Made by a program: the position numbers and the translations under genes. From Streptomyces albus subsp. albus (GTDB lineage Bacteria > Actinomycetota > Actinomycetes > Streptomycetales > Streptomycetaceae): DNA of 64,000 bases. Under the pieces are notes generated by a model. It worked only from the letters and a program-made list of their open reading frames with translations, searched no databases and had not been told where the DNA came from. Below, piece after piece: positions 6,915 through 16,775 of this stretch (position 1 is its first letter; each line of letters starts with the position of its first letter). The DNA lies in assembly GCF_000725885.1 (NCBI RefSeq), contig NZ_JODR01000025.1:62001-126000 (forward strand), written 5' to 3'.

Positions 6915-9076
6915 CCACCGCCCACACCTCCGCGCACCCGCTCCCCCGGGGCCGGGCCGCTTCCGCCGACGCGTCGTCGTCCGGGTCCGCCGGGCCGCTC
7001 CCGCGCCGGGAGCGCGCCGCCTACTGGGCCCTGCTGGCAGCCACCGCCGCGCTGTTCCTGTGGGGCCTCGGCGCCTCCGGGTACGCCAACTCCTTCTATG
7101 CCGCTGCCGCCCAGGCGGGCGCAGCCAGTTGGAAGGCGATGCTTTTCGGCTCGCTCGACGCCGGCAACGCCATCACCGTCGACAAGCCCCCGGCGGCGCT
7201 GTGGCCGATGGCGCTGTCCGTACGCCTCTTCGGACTCGGCTCCTGGCAGATCCTGGTGCCCCAGGCCCTGATGGGGGTGGGCACGGTGGCTGTGCTGTAC
7301 GCGGCGGTGCGGCGGCGCTTCGGACACGGCTGCGGTCTGCTGGCCGGTGCGCTGCTGGCCCTGACCCCGGTCGCGGCCCTGATGTTCCGTTTCAACAATC
7401 CGGACGCACTGCTGTGCCTGCTGACGGTCTCGGCGATCGCCTGTGTCCTGCGCGCGCTGGAGGACACCCGCACCAAGTGGCCGGTCCTGGCCGGGGTCTG
7501 CTTCGGCCTCGCCTTCCTCACCAAGACGCTCCAGGCATGGGTGATCCTCCCGCCGCTGGTCCTCGTGTATCTGGTGTGCGCCCCCGGCCGCCCGCTGCAC
7601 CGCTCGGGCCGGCTCCTGCTCGGCGGGCTGGCCATGGTGGTCAGCTGCGGCTGGTACGTCGCGTTGGCCGAGCTGTGGCCCGCCGGCTCCCGCCCGTACA
7701 TGGGCGGCTCGCAGCACAACAGCTTTCTGGAGCTGACCCTCGGCTACAACGGCCTCGGCCGCCTCACCGGTGACGAGACGGGCAGTGTCGGCGGTGGCCC
7801 CGGCAAGGGCGGACCCGGCGGCGGAGGCGGCTGGGGACCGACGGGACTCGGCAGGCTCTTCAACGACTCCATGGGCGGCCAGATCGCGTGGCTGCTGCCC
7901 GCCGCGCTGATCCTGCTGGCGGCAGGGCTGGTCGTGACGCGCCGTGCCGCGCGTACGGATGCGACGCGCGCCGCGTTCCTGATCTGGGGCGGTGCGCTCC
8001 TGACGACCGCGGCCACCTTCAGTTTCATGTCCGGGATCTTCCATGAGTACTACAACATCGCCCTGGCGCCCTACATCTGCGCCCTCGTCGCGATGGGCTG
8101 GACGCTTCTGTGGCGGCGGCGTGCCCGTCCGGCGGCCTCGGCGGCGCTGGCGGTGACGGTGGCGGGCACGGCGGTCTGGTCCGCCGTGCTGCTCGGCCGC
8201 GCCGACGGCTGGCTGCCGTGGTTGCGCTGGGCGGTGCCCGCCGCCGGCGCCCTCGCCGCGGTGGCGCTGGCGGCACAGCCATGGGTCTCACGGCGGACGG
8301 CTTCGCCCCGGTGGGTGTCCTGGTCGGTGGCGGGCCTGGGCCTGGTGGCGATGGCCGCAGGGCCGACGGCGTACACGCTGAACACGGTCGCCACCCCGCA
8401 CAGCGGCTCCATCGTCACGGCGGGCCCCGCCGTCGCGCGGGGCGGCCCGGGCGGTGGTCCCGGCGGCGGCCCCGGCCCCGGGGGCGGCCCCGGCGCCGGC
8501 GGCGGTCCTGGCGGGGGCGGCGGTCCTGGCGGGGGCGGCGGTCCGCAGCCCCCGCGAGGCACCCCAGGCGGCCACGGCAGCAACGGCAAGGCCGACGGCG
8601 ACACGGGCGGCCCTCCCGCGGCTCCCCGGGGCGACGCACAGGGACAGGCCCCGGGGAGGTCCACCGACGGGCATGCCCGCCCCGGCCGTGGCGGCATGGG
8701 CGGTCTCCTCGACGGCAGCCGGGTCAGCGGCAGGGCGAAGAAGCTGCTGGAGGAGGACGCGGAAAGGTACACCTGGGTGGGGGCCACGACCGGCTCCCAG
8801 AACGCCGCGAGTTACCAGCTCGCCACCGGCAGGCCCGTGATGGCGCTCGGCGGTTTCAACGGGAGTGATCCGTACCCCACGCTCGCGCGCTTCGAGGAGT
8901 ACGTGAAGGAAGGGCGGATTCATTACTTCATCGCCGGCTCGGGTGGCGGGCCCGGCGGCGACCCCGGAGGTTCGGGCACTGCCTCCCGCATCAGCGCGTG
9001 GGTGCGCAAGCACTTCACGAAGGTCGCCGTCGGCGACTCGGTCTTCTACGACCTGACCCGCCCCAAGGGGTCCTGA
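6911..9076 (+). CDS. YkcB-like GT-C (GT39/ArnT-type) glycosyltransferase with glycine-rich insertions
   Basis: Polytopic transferase of 721 residues. An early loop carries the catalytic-type aspartate in GNAITVDKPP (about residues 85-94), as in protein mannosyltransferase and ArnT families. A first Gly-rich loop lies at about residues 292-310. A second longer one at about 507-550 is encoded by an 18-bp repeat. After the last helix, a soluble domain (about 593-721; YTWVGATTGSQNAASYQLATG) resembles the C-terminal domain of YkcB-type putative mannosyltransferases. The start overlaps the GT2-GtrA stop by 4 bases. The enzyme should transfer the flipped polyprenyl-linked sugar to an acceptor on the outer face; the acceptor is unknown. 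Confidence 0.88.
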   Translation: MTTAHTSAHPLPRGRAASADASSSGSAGPLPRRERAAYWALLAATAALFLWGLGASGYANSFYAAAAQAGAASWKAMLFGSLDAGNAITVDKPPAALWPMALSVRLFGLGSWQILVPQALMGVGTVAVLYAAVRRRFGHGCGLLAGALLALTPVAALMFRFNNPDALLCLLTVSAIACVLRALEDTRTKWPVLAGVCFGLAFLTKTLQAWVILPPLVLVYLVCAPGRPLHRSGRLLLGGLAMVVSCGWYVALAELWPAGSRPYMGGSQHNSFLELTLGYNGLGRLTGDETGSVGGGPGKGGPGGGGGWGPTGLGRLFNDSMGGQIAWLLPAALILLAAGLVVTRRAARTDATRAAFLIWGGALLTTAATFSFMSGIFHEYYNIALAPYICALVAMGWTLLWRRRARPAASAALAVTVAGTAVWSAVLLGRADGWLPWLRWAVPAAGALAAVALAAQPWVSRRTASPRWVSWSVAGLGLVAMAAGPTAYTLNTVATPHSGSIVTAGPAVARGGPGGGPGGGPGPGGGPGAGGGPGGGGGPGGGGGPQPPRGTPGGHGSNGKADGDTGGPPAAPRGDAQGQAPGRSTDGHARPGRGGMGGLLDGSRVSGRAKKLLEEDAERYTWVGATTGSQNAASYQLATGRPVMALGGFNGSDPYPTLARFEEYVKEGRIHYFIAGSGGGPGGDPGGSGTASRISAWVRKHFTKVAVGDSVFYDLTRPKGS
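8449..8545 (+). repeat. Glycine-rich low-complexity run with an 18-bp tandem repeat, inside the GT-C gene
   Basis: In-frame GGC/GGT/CCC-rich DNA encodes GGPGGGPG-type repeats. The clearest unit is 18 bp and occurs at 8501 and 8519, encoding Gly-Gly-Pro-Gly-Gly-Gly. The tract is likely to be length-variable between strains. It links the membrane part of the enzyme to its soluble C-terminal domain. Confidence 0.75.
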
Positions 9077-9116
9077 ACATGCCCGGCCGTCCCCGCCCGG
9101 GCGGGCCCCCGGTTCG

Positions 9117-9147
9117 CCGGCCCCCGCCGCTCCCCGCCGGGGGCCGG
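9117..9147. terminator. Hairpin between convergent genes (GT-C / SDR)
   Basis: Perfect 10-bp arms CCGGCCCCCG and CGGGGGCCGG enclose an 11-base loop. It lies 41 bases after the GT-C stop and 48 bases after the SDR stop on the other strand, so it can serve both. No T-run is present, as usual in high-GC actinobacteria. Confidence 0.6.
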
Positions 9148-9194
9148 GCGCGGGCCGGGCGACGGCGCACCGGCCGCCCTCCCCAGGGCAGCCC

Positions 9195-9959
9195 TCACAT
9201 GTGGGTGCCGCCGTCGATGCGCAGCTCGGTGCCGGTGATGAAGGCACCGTCGTCGCTGGCCAGCATGGCGATCGCACCGGCGACGGTCTCCGGTCCGGCG
9301 AAGCCCTCCCCCAGCGCGGGCGAGAGCTTGGCCAGCAGCTCGTAGTCGGTGTCCTTCGGCAGCCCGGGGTTGTGCGTCATCCCGGACGCGATGGACCCGG
9401 GCGCGACACACACGGCCCGCAGCCCCCGCTTGCTGTACTCGGAGGCGATGGCGTGCGTGAAGGACTGGATGCCGCCCTTGGTCGCGGCGTAGGCCGCCAT
9501 GTAGGGGTGGGCGAAGGACGCCGACGTCGAGCTGAAGTTGACGATCACGCCCTTGCCGCTCTCCAGCAGTGCGGGCAGCGCCTGCCGGGTCATCAGGAAG
9601 GTGCCGGTGAGGTTGACGCCGATGATCCGGTTCCAGAACTCCAGGGTCATCGTCTCGGTGTGCCGGGAGTCGAGGATGCCGGCGGCGTTGACGAGGACGT
9701 CCAGTCCGCCGAGGCCGTCGAGGGCGCCGCCGATCCCGTCCCGCACGGACTGTTCGTCGGAGATGTCGACGGTGACGGTGGTCAGGCGCCCGCCGGTGCC
9801 CGCCTCCGCGGCCAGGGCGCCGGTCTTCTCCAGGCCCTTCTCGGAGATGTCGGCGCCGACGACGGTGCCGCCCTCTTCGAGTATCCGGAGGACGGTGGCC
9901 TGGCCGATGCCGGAGCCCGCGCCGGTGATGAGGACCTTGCGGCCGTCGAAGCGGTTCAT
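9195..9959 (-). CDS. SDR-family oxidoreductase
   Basis: Classical short-chain dehydrogenase of 254 residues. It has the NAD(P)-binding TGAGSGIG at residues 11-18, an NAAG motif, the catalytic serine in NFSSTSAS, and YAATK at about residues 153-157. The C-terminus has the typical GTELRIDGG ending. The chosen ATG at 9959 is preceded by AAGGAG with good spacing; the in-frame extension upstream runs into the promoter. It is divergent from a TetR regulator with dyad operators in between, so it is probably that regulator's target. The substrate cannot be read from the sequence. Confidence 0.9.
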   Translation of the reverse strand: MNRFDGRKVLITGAGSGIGQATVLRILEEGGTVVGADISEKGLEKTGALAAEAGTGGRLTTVTVDISDEQSVRDGIGGALDGLGGLDVLVNAAGILDSRHTETMTLEFWNRIIGVNLTGTFLMTRQALPALLESGKGVIVNFSSTSASFAHPYMAAYAATKGGIQSFTHAIASEYSKRGLRAVCVAPGSIASGMTHNPGLPKDTDYELLAKLSPALGEGFAGPETVAGAIAMLASDDGAFITGTELRIDGGTHM

Positions 9960-10022
9960 GGCTGCTCCTTCTTCCACTGCTCTGCTGTTGTGGATGCTGT
10001 CGCTGCCACGGTACGCCCGTGT

Positions 10023-10058
10023 GGCACAACGTGCCATGAAGGCGCAACGTGTATTGCG
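10023..10058. promoter_or_regulatory. Candidate TetR operators in the SDR/TetR divergent region
   Basis: Two inverted repeats stand side by side. GGCAC-AAC-GTGCC (10023-10035) is a perfect 5-bp dyad. CGCAA-N6-TTGCG (10043-10058) is a second one of the size bound by TetR dimers. They lie midway between the two divergent start codons and probably control both genes. Confidence 0.5.
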
Positions 10059-10086
10059 TCTCCAGGGCTGTCGTACGCTTCGGACC

Positions 10087-10725
10087 ATGACCACCCGTCC
10101 CTCCCTCACCGAACGCCGCAAGGCCGAGACCGAGCGGGAGATCGCCCGGCACGCCGCCGCACTGTTCTCCGCCCATGGCGCGGCGGGCGTCACGGCGGAG
10201 GGCATCGCCAAGGCGGCGGGGGTCTCGCTGCGCACCTTCTACCGCTACTTCCGCACCAAGGAGGAGGCGGTCACCCCGCTGCTGACCGGCGGAGTGCACC
10301 AGTGGCTGGCGGATCTGGCCGCCGCCCCGGCCCGGCTGTCGGTGACCGAGGCGCTGGAGCGGGCCGTGCGCTCCGCCCTGGCCCCGGAAGGGCCGCACGC
10401 GGCGTTCCAGGCCGAGGCGCTGGAGAGCACCCGGGGACTGCTGCGCGCCGTCCCCGGCGATCCGGCGCTGCGCTCGGTGTGGCTGCGGGTGCACGCCGAG
10501 ACGGAGGAAGCACTGGTCCCGGTGCTGGAGCGGCTCGCCCGGCCGGGCACGGACCCGCTGGAGCTGCGGATGACGGCGGCGGCGGCCAACGCGGCCATGC
10601 GGATCGCGATGGAGACCTGGGCCACCACCCAGGCGGAGCCCGGCGACCCGGAGCGGGGTCCGGCCGCGATCGCCGTACGCTGTCTGCGGGGGCTGACCGC
10701 AGGATTGCGCACGCCCCGCGCGTAG
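10087..10725 (+). CDS. TetR-family transcriptional regulator
   Basis: Repressor of 212 residues. The N-terminal helix-turn-helix covers about residues 22-62 (FSAHGAAGVTAEGIAKAAGVSLRTFYRYFRTKEEAV). The C-terminal ligand/dimer domain resembles MftR-like C-termini. The start is the first in-frame ATG with the TetR fold downstream. A TACGCT hexamer ends 7 bases upstream, so a leaderless transcript is possible. It is divergent from the SDR gene; two dyads between them are likely operators. The inducer is unknown. Confidence 0.92.
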   Translation: MTTRPSLTERRKAETEREIARHAAALFSAHGAAGVTAEGIAKAAGVSLRTFYRYFRTKEEAVTPLLTGGVHQWLADLAAAPARLSVTEALERAVRSALAPEGPHAAFQAEALESTRGLLRAVPGDPALRSVWLRVHAETEEALVPVLERLARPGTDPLELRMTAAAANAAMRIAMETWATTQAEPGDPERGPAAIAVRCLRGLTAGLRTPRA

Positions 10726-10785
10726 CCGCACCCGGCCAGGGGTGGCCGGACCGGGCGCCACGGTGTCCGGCCGGGTCGTCTGTGA

Positions 10786-11937
<1,152 letters not shown>

Positions 11938-12013
11938 GCCACCCCCTGATCGAGCCGCCGGAGCCGCCGGGCCGTGCCGACGTGCCGAGCCGGGGCTCCT
12001 CCCGCGGGAACGA

Positions 12014-12047
12014 CGGAACCCCCCGGACGTGTGTCCGGGGGGTTCCG
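12014..12047. terminator. Strong bidirectional terminator after asd
   Basis: A perfect 15-bp stem (CGGAACCCCCCGGAC and its complement) closes a GTGT tetraloop. It lies 76 bases after the asd stop and 64 bases beyond the protease stop on the opposite strand, so it separates the convergent units. Confidence 0.85.
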
Positions 12048-12111
12048 CTGTGGGGGGTGGGTGGCGCCGCCGCGCGTCACGGCGCCGTTCACGGTTGTGC
12101 CGGGGCCGGCC

Positions 12112-13188
12112 TCAGCCGATCTTGGCGCCCAGCGCGTCGAGCGCGGCGGGCACCGGCTGGAAGTAGGTCTCGCCGCCGGAGGAGCAGTCGCCGCTGCCGC
12201 CGGAGGTGAGGCCCAGCGCCTTGTCGCCGGCGAAGAGGGAGCCGCCGCTGTCGCCGGGCTCCGCGCACACGTCGGTCTGGATCAGCCCGTTGACGGTGCC
12301 CTCCGGGTAGGTGACGGAGGCGTTCACGGCCTTGACCGTGCCGTCGTGCACCTGGGTGGTGCTGCCGCTGCGGGTGACCTTCTGGCCGACCTGGGCCTCG
12401 CCGGCACCGGAGATGGCCTGGGTGCCGCCGTCGTAGAGGTTGACCTCACTGGGGTGGTCGGTGTCACCGGTGTAGGTGGCGATTCCGTAGTCGTTGCCCG
12501 GGAACTTGCCGTCGCCGCTCTTGGCGATCTCCTGGCCGCCCTGGCTGTCGGACCAGCTGGAGATGGCGGTGGTGCAGTGTCCGGCGGTCAGGAAGCCGGG
12601 CTTGCCGTCGGCGGTGGTGACGTTGAAGCCGAGGGAGCACCGGCCGCCGTTGCCCCAGATCGCGTCGCCACCGGCGATCTTGGTGGTGAACTTGCCGTCG
12701 GTGCGCTTGAGTTCGGCCTTGCCGCCCTGGGCCTTGACCGCCTTTTGGAGCTTGGCCAGCGCGGCGCCCTTGACCGTCTTGTCGGCGGTGACGACGACCT
12801 TGTTGGTCTTGACGTCGACGGCGCGCGCGGTGCCGGGGATGTTCTTCGCCGTGAGGGCGTCCTTGGCGCTGTCGAGCTGGGCCATGGTGTGCTCGACGAT
12901 CCTGGCCCGGGCGCCGGCCGCCTCGGCCTTCTCCTTGGCCGCCTGGTTCGTGACGTTGACGACGAGTTTCCTGGCCGCCGCGTCGTAGTAGGAGCCCGCG
13001 TCACCCTTGATCTGGGAGGTCACCTTGGTGGCGAGCCGGGCGGCGGAGTCCGCGGAGAGGGTCTTGGCGGTGGGGGTTTCCTGGGAGGCGTTGGCCGTGG
13101 TGGCCGTCAGTGCCCCGGCGGCGAGTGCGGCGACTGCCGCGCCGGCGAGGACCATACGGCGCTTGGGTACGCGTCGGTGCTGTGACAA
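12112..13188 (-). CDS. Secreted S1-family serine protease, streptogrisin/alpha-lytic type
   Basis: Preproprotease of 358 residues. A signal peptide (RRMVLAGAAVAALAAGALTATTANA, about residues 10-35) is followed by a pro-region of about 125 residues and a chymotrypsin-fold domain. The triad reads H204 (LTAGHC), D233 (NDYGIA) and S314 (GDSGGS). Cysteine pairs match the streptogrisin pattern. The start codon is TTG at 13188; GGAGG stands 7 bases before it, and no better ATG/GTG precedes the signal peptide. The pro-region is expected to act as a folding chaperone and inhibitor. The protein is paralogous to the next protease upstream. Confidence 0.92.
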   Translation of the reverse strand: MSQHRRVPKRRMVLAGAAVAALAAGALTATTANASQETPTAKTLSADSAARLATKVTSQIKGDAGSYYDAAARKLVVNVTNQAAKEKAEAAGARARIVEHTMAQLDSAKDALTAKNIPGTARAVDVKTNKVVVTADKTVKGAALAKLQKAVKAQGGKAELKRTDGKFTTKIAGGDAIWGNGGRCSLGFNVTTADGKPGFLTAGHCTTAISSWSDSQGGQEIAKSGDGKFPGNDYGIATYTGDTDHPSEVNLYDGGTQAISGAGEAQVGQKVTRSGSTTQVHDGTVKAVNASVTYPEGTVNGLIQTDVCAEPGDSGGSLFAGDKALGLTSGGSGDCSSGGETYFQPVPAALDALGAKIG

Positions 13189-13605
13189 CGTGGAACCTCC
13201 AGTGGGGGGTTGGGCCGCCCGAGGGTGGTGGGCGGTCCCGGAGGAAGTGCGGACACGGGCCTCTTACCCGAAAAGAAGTCGCGTCCATGCCAACTTGTGC
13301 CGCCGAGTATTGCGAGGCGCCGAGCACTCGCACAAGGTTCGAATCGCGTCACCCGACCGGAAGTTCGGTCGCCCTGTCAAGGTGCCGAACATCCCCTCGT
13401 GTCCGCGACGTCCACCCCGTCGAACACCCCGCGCGACACCGCATGTTCGTGCGGTGAGGTGTAGACCTGGCCGGTAATCGCTGTCCCCCGACCGGATTTC
13501 GGCGCCGCTTCTTCGAACGGTTCTGCGCACCGGAAACACGAGTGTGCCCGCGCACGCACCCAGGGGGCGTGCACGGGCACACGATCGTGCGGCGTACAGA
13601 GGGGG
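13189..13605. other. Region between the two protease genes
   Basis: No gene is seen. It carries the terminator of the upstream protease (13542-13582). On the minus strand there is a candidate promoter for the second protease: TTGTGC (13330-13335), 17 bp, CAATAC (13307-13312). This would give a leader of about 115 bases. The promoter is suggested by hexamers and spacing only. Confidence 0.35.
13542..13582 (-). terminator. Terminator of the second protease gene (13606-14517)
   Basis: The arms GTGTGCCCG-C-GCACGC and GCGTGC-A-CGGGCACAC give 15 paired bases with a single internal mismatch and a 9-base loop. It begins 24 bases past the stop codon of the minus-strand protease at 13606, an ideal position for transcription termination. 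Confidence 0.8.
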
Positions 13606-14517
13606 TCAGTAGACGCTCACACCGTACGCGTCGAGGGCCTCGCGGACCGGCTGGAAGAAGGTCGTCCCGCCGCTGGAGCAGTTGCCGCTGCCGCCCGAGG
13701 TGAGACCGAGCGCGGTGCCGCCCGCGTAGAGCGGGCCGCCGCTGTCACCGGGCTCCGCGCACACCGTGGTGCGGATCAGCCCGGAGACGATGTCGCCGCC
13801 GCCGTAGTTGACCGTGGCGTTGAGGGCGGTGACCCGGCCGCTGTGGGTACCGGTGGTGCTGCCGCGCCGGGTGACGGTCTGTCCGACGGTCGCGTTGCCC
13901 GCGCCGGTGATGTCCACGCTGCCGACCGTGCCCGGGTGGGCGACGTTCGAGCTGTAGCGGACGAGACCGTAGTCGTTGCCGGGGAAGCTCGACCCGGAGG
14001 TGGGACCGATCAGGGTGGAGTGCCCGGAGTCGGTGTACCAGTTGCCGCCGCCCTCGGTGCAGTGACCGGCGGTCAGGAAGTAGTAGGTGTCGCCCTTGCG
14101 GACGTTGAAGCCGAGCGAGCAGCGGTACTGGCCGGCGTAGATCGCGTCCCCGCCGGAGACGTACTTCTTGAACGTCCCCTTGACCCGCTCGATCCGAAGG
14201 GCACCCGCGTTCTTGCCCGCGGCCTGCCGGATCCGCGCCAGGTCGGCGCTGGAGACGCGGCTGTCGGCGGTGACCTCGACCGTGCCGCTGTCCTTGTCGA
14301 CGTGCCAGGCGGTGCCCGCCACGTCGGCGGAGCGCACGGCGTCGCCGGCCGCGCTCAGCTGGGTCGCCGAGTAGGTGTGGGGGGACGGAGCCTGTGCGGA
14401 GGCGGTGGCCGGTACGACGAGGGCCCCGACCGCCACCAGACCGGTCGCGGCGGCGATCAGCCGGTTACGTCTGCGGTGGTCCGTGCCGGTGTCCGCTGTG
14501 GTGCGCTTGATCCTCAC
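13606..14517 (-). CDS. Secreted S1-family serine protease, streptogrisin type (paralogue)
   Basis: Preproprotease of 303 residues. A signal peptide covers about residues 17-42 ([22 protein letters not shown]). The pro-region is about 75 residues, shorter than in the neighbouring paralogue. The triad is H152 (LTAGHC), D182 (NDYGLV) and S259 (GDSGGP). The GTG at 14517 has GGGAGG four bases upstream, which fixes the start. Shared blocks with the neighbour ([31 protein letters not shown]) point to tandem duplication. Each gene seems to have its own promoter and terminator. The role is extracellular protein digestion; specificity cannot be assigned safely. Confidence 0.92.
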   Translation of the reverse strand: MRIKRTTADTGTDHRRRNRLIAAATGLVAVGALVVPATASAQAPSPHTYSATQLSAAGDAVRSADVAGTAWHVDKDSGTVEVTADSRVSSADLARIRQAAGKNAGALRIERVKGTFKKYVSGGDAIYAGQYRCSLGFNVRKGDTYYFLTAGHCTEGGGNWYTDSGHSTLIGPTSGSSFPGNDYGLVRYSSNVAHPGTVGSVDITGAGNATVGQTVTRRGSTTGTHSGRVTALNATVNYGGGDIVSGLIRTTVCAEPGDSGGPLYAGGTALGLTSGGSGNCSSGGTTFFQPVREALDAYGVSVY

Positions 14518-14968
14518 TTTTCCTCCCGATCAGGGAAATCAAAGCGTGCTCCTGACAAACGCTGCATGGAGTATTCGCATCGGTTTTCGAGTCCGGCAAG
14601 GGCCGCTTTCGGACGCGCCGTGTGAGGTCCGCCGTTTGAGACGGGGCGGAGCGGGGAGGAGAGAGACCTGGTTCGACGCCGGGTCAACCGGGAACTGTGC
14701 GCGGGGAGTCGCTCGCTCGGGGGTCTTTGGCAGCAAGCCAAACCGGCCGGAAACGGGACAAGGCGGTTGATTCCGTCCCCGTCACCGGTCGTTCTGTACA
14801 ACATTCCTGATAGAGCGCCATATGTTCTGCACCAGTACCGTCACGAAACCCGGACGCTATGGGTATCCGCTTGGCGCTCCATCAGCATCATGGACGACCA
14901 TAGGTGTTGCGGACCCGCAGCGGAGCGCCAGGAACAGTGGGACACCGCGCAGAGGAAAGGAGGCGTCC
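14518..14968. other. Divergent intergenic region protease / sflA-like gene
   Basis: No convincing gene in 451 bases. The right half is relatively AT-rich (around 14790-14910) and should contain the promoters, but I could not pick -35/-10 pairs with confidence. The ribosome site AAAGGAGG of the sepF-like gene is at the right edge. Confidence 0.4.
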
Positions 14969-15427
14969 ATGGGATCGGTGCGCAAGGCGAGTGCCTGGCT
15001 GGGCCTCGTCGACGACAGCGAGATGCGTTACTACGACTACGCCGACGGGGACGACGGCCCGGCCGGAGGGCCGGAGCCCGGGGACGCCGCACGTGACCCG
15101 TGGGTCACCGACCCCCGGGTCCAGGTCACCGCCGAGACGGCGCACGGCCAGGGCACCAAGATCGCCACGGTCAGCCCGGACTGCTTCCGCGACGCGCGGG
15201 GCATCGGCGAACTGTTCCGCGACGGGGTGCCGGTCATCGTCAACCTCACCGCCATGGACCCCGGCGACGCCAAGCGCGTCGTCGACTTCGCCGCCGGGCT
15301 CACCTTCGGGCTGCGCGGTTCCATCGAGCGCGTCGCCAACCGCGTCTTCCTGCTGACGCCTCCCGACTACAGCGTCGTGACCAGCGAGGACCGCCGGGAC
15401 CCCGGCGGCTTCTTCAACCAGAGCTGA
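14969..15427 (+). CDS. sflA: SepF-like cell-division protein (SflA type)
   Basis: Protein of 152 residues with the SepF (DUF552) fold at about residues 58-140: [19 protein letters not shown], then [23 protein letters not shown] and [13 protein letters not shown]. SepF polymerizes and links FtsZ to the membrane. Streptomyces carries a dcw-cluster SepF plus two SepF-like proteins; the copy near acyl-CoA dehydrogenase and dnaE2 genes is SflA, reported to keep FtsZ and DivIVA from mislocalizing during tip growth. The N-terminus (WLGLVDD) resembles the SepF membrane-binding helix. The ATG at 14969 has AAAGGAGG. The SflA identity rests on synteny and on this not being a dcw context. Confidence 0.85.
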   Translation: MGSVRKASAWLGLVDDSEMRYYDYADGDDGPAGGPEPGDAARDPWVTDPRVQVTAETAHGQGTKIATVSPDCFRDARGIGELFRDGVPVIVNLTAMDPGDAKRVVDFAAGLTFGLRGSIERVANRVFLLTPPDYSVVTSEDRRDPGGFFNQS

Positions 15428-15447
15428 GCCCCACGCCGGGACGGCGG

Positions 15448-15481
15448 AAGGGAGGGGACCCGCCCCCCGGTCCCGCCCCTT
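15448..15481. terminator. Hairpin between convergent sflA-like and acyl-CoA dehydrogenase genes
   Basis: 13-base arms (AAGGGAGGGGACC and its near-complement) pair at 11 positions around an 8-base loop. It starts 21 bases after the sflA-like stop. Confidence 0.55.
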
Positions 15482-15545
15482 CACCGTTCCGCCCCCGGGA
15501 GCGGGCCCGCGTACCCCGCCCCCGCCCGCAGACGCCCCGGAAGGC

Positions 15546-16730
15546 TCAGCCCCGGAAGGCGTCCACGCCCGTCAGGGCCTTGCCCAGCACCAGTTGGTGC
15601 ATCTCCACGGTGCCCTCATACGTCAGCACGGACTCCAGATTCGTGCTGTGCCGCATCACCGGGTACTCCAGGGAGATCCCGTTCGCCCCCAGCACGGTCC
15701 GGGCGACGCGGCAGATCTCGATCGCCTCCCGCGTGTTGTTCAGCTTGCCGAAGCTGACCTGTTCCGGCCGCAGCAGCCCCGCGTCCATCCGCCGCCCCAG
15801 ATGGTGGGCGAGCAGCAGCCCCTTGTGCAGTTCCACCGACATGTCGGCCAGCTTGGCCTGGGTGAGCTGGAAGCCGGCCAGCGGCCTGCCGAACTGCTCC
15901 CGCTCCTTGGCGTAGCCGAGCGCCGCCTCGAAGCAGGTACGGGCCGCGCCCATGGCGCCCCACACGATGCCGTAGCGGGCATGGCTCAGACAGCTGAGCG
16001 GACCGCGCAGCCCCTGTGCGCCGGGCAGCACCGCGTCGGCCGGCAGCCGCACCTCGTCCAGCACGAGTTCGCTGGTGACGGAGGCGCGCAGGGAGAGCTT
16101 GTGCTTGATCTCGGGGGCGGAGAAGCCCGGGCTGTCGGTGGGGACGACGAAGCCCCGGATCCCCTCGTCGGTGCGGGCCCAGACGACGGCGACCCCGGCC
16201 ACCGAGCCGTTGGTGATCCACATCTTGCGGCCGGTGAGCACCCAGTCGGAGCCGTCACGCTTGGCGTGGGTGCGCATGCCGCCCGGGTCGGAGCCGTGGT
16301 CGGGCTCGGTCAGGCCGAAGCAGCCGATGACCTCGCCGGAGGCCATCGACGGCAGCCACCGCTGCTTCTGCTCCTCGCTGCCGAACCGGTGGAGGGCGTA
16401 CATGGCCAGCGAGCCCTGGACGGAGACCAGGGAGCGGATGCCGGAGTCGGCGGCCTCCAGCTCCAGACAGACCAGACCGTACTGGACGGCGCTGGCCCCC
16501 GCACAGCCGTACCCGGTCAGGGACATGCCCAGCGCACCGAGGGAGCCCAGTTCACGGGCCAGCTCGCGGACGCCGGGCAGTTCGCCGCGCTCGTACCAGT
16601 CGGCGATGTGCGGCAGGACGCGGTCGGCCGCCCAGGCCCGCACGGTGTCGCGTACGGCACGGTCCTCGTCGTCGAGCAGGTCGTCGAGCCCCAGCGGGTC
16701 GTGCGCGTCGAACGCTGACGTCGTGCTCAT
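15546..16730 (-). CDS. Glutaryl-CoA dehydrogenase-type acyl-CoA dehydrogenase
   Basis: Flavoprotein of 394 residues, full length for the family. Characteristic segments are RSLVSVQGSLAMYALHRFGSE, CFGLTEPDHGSDPGGM (FAD/substrate loop) and the catalytic base E372 in TYEGTVEMHQLVLG. The first motif and the overall pattern fit glutaryl-CoA dehydrogenases (lysine/tryptophan degradation; oxidizes and decarboxylates glutaryl-CoA to crotonyl-CoA) better than other acyl-CoA dehydrogenases. The ATG at 16730 has GGAGG 9 bases upstream. No partner ETF or CoA-transferase gene is adjacent. Confidence 0.85.
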   Translation of the reverse strand: MSTTSAFDAHDPLGLDDLLDDEDRAVRDTVRAWAADRVLPHIADWYERGELPGVRELARELGSLGALGMSLTGYGCAGASAVQYGLVCLELEAADSGIRSLVSVQGSLAMYALHRFGSEEQKQRWLPSMASGEVIGCFGLTEPDHGSDPGGMRTHAKRDGSDWVLTGRKMWITNGSVAGVAVVWARTDEGIRGFVVPTDSPGFSAPEIKHKLSLRASVTSELVLDEVRLPADAVLPGAQGLRGPLSCLSHARYGIVWGAMGAARTCFEAALGYAKEREQFGRPLAGFQLTQAKLADMSVELHKGLLLAHHLGRRMDAGLLRPEQVSFGKLNNTREAIEICRVARTVLGANGISLEYPVMRHSTNLESVLTYEGTVEMHQLVLGKALTGVDAFRG

Positions 16731-16775
16731 GGGCGGCGCCTCCGGAAGGGAACGATCACGGCTGTCCGGCTGACG

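Noticed and set aside
14813..14879. Inverted octamer GAGCGCCA ... TGGCGCTC upstream of the sepF-like gene
   Set aside because: The arms are 51 bases apart and only 8 bp long, so chance occurrence in GC-rich DNA is likely.
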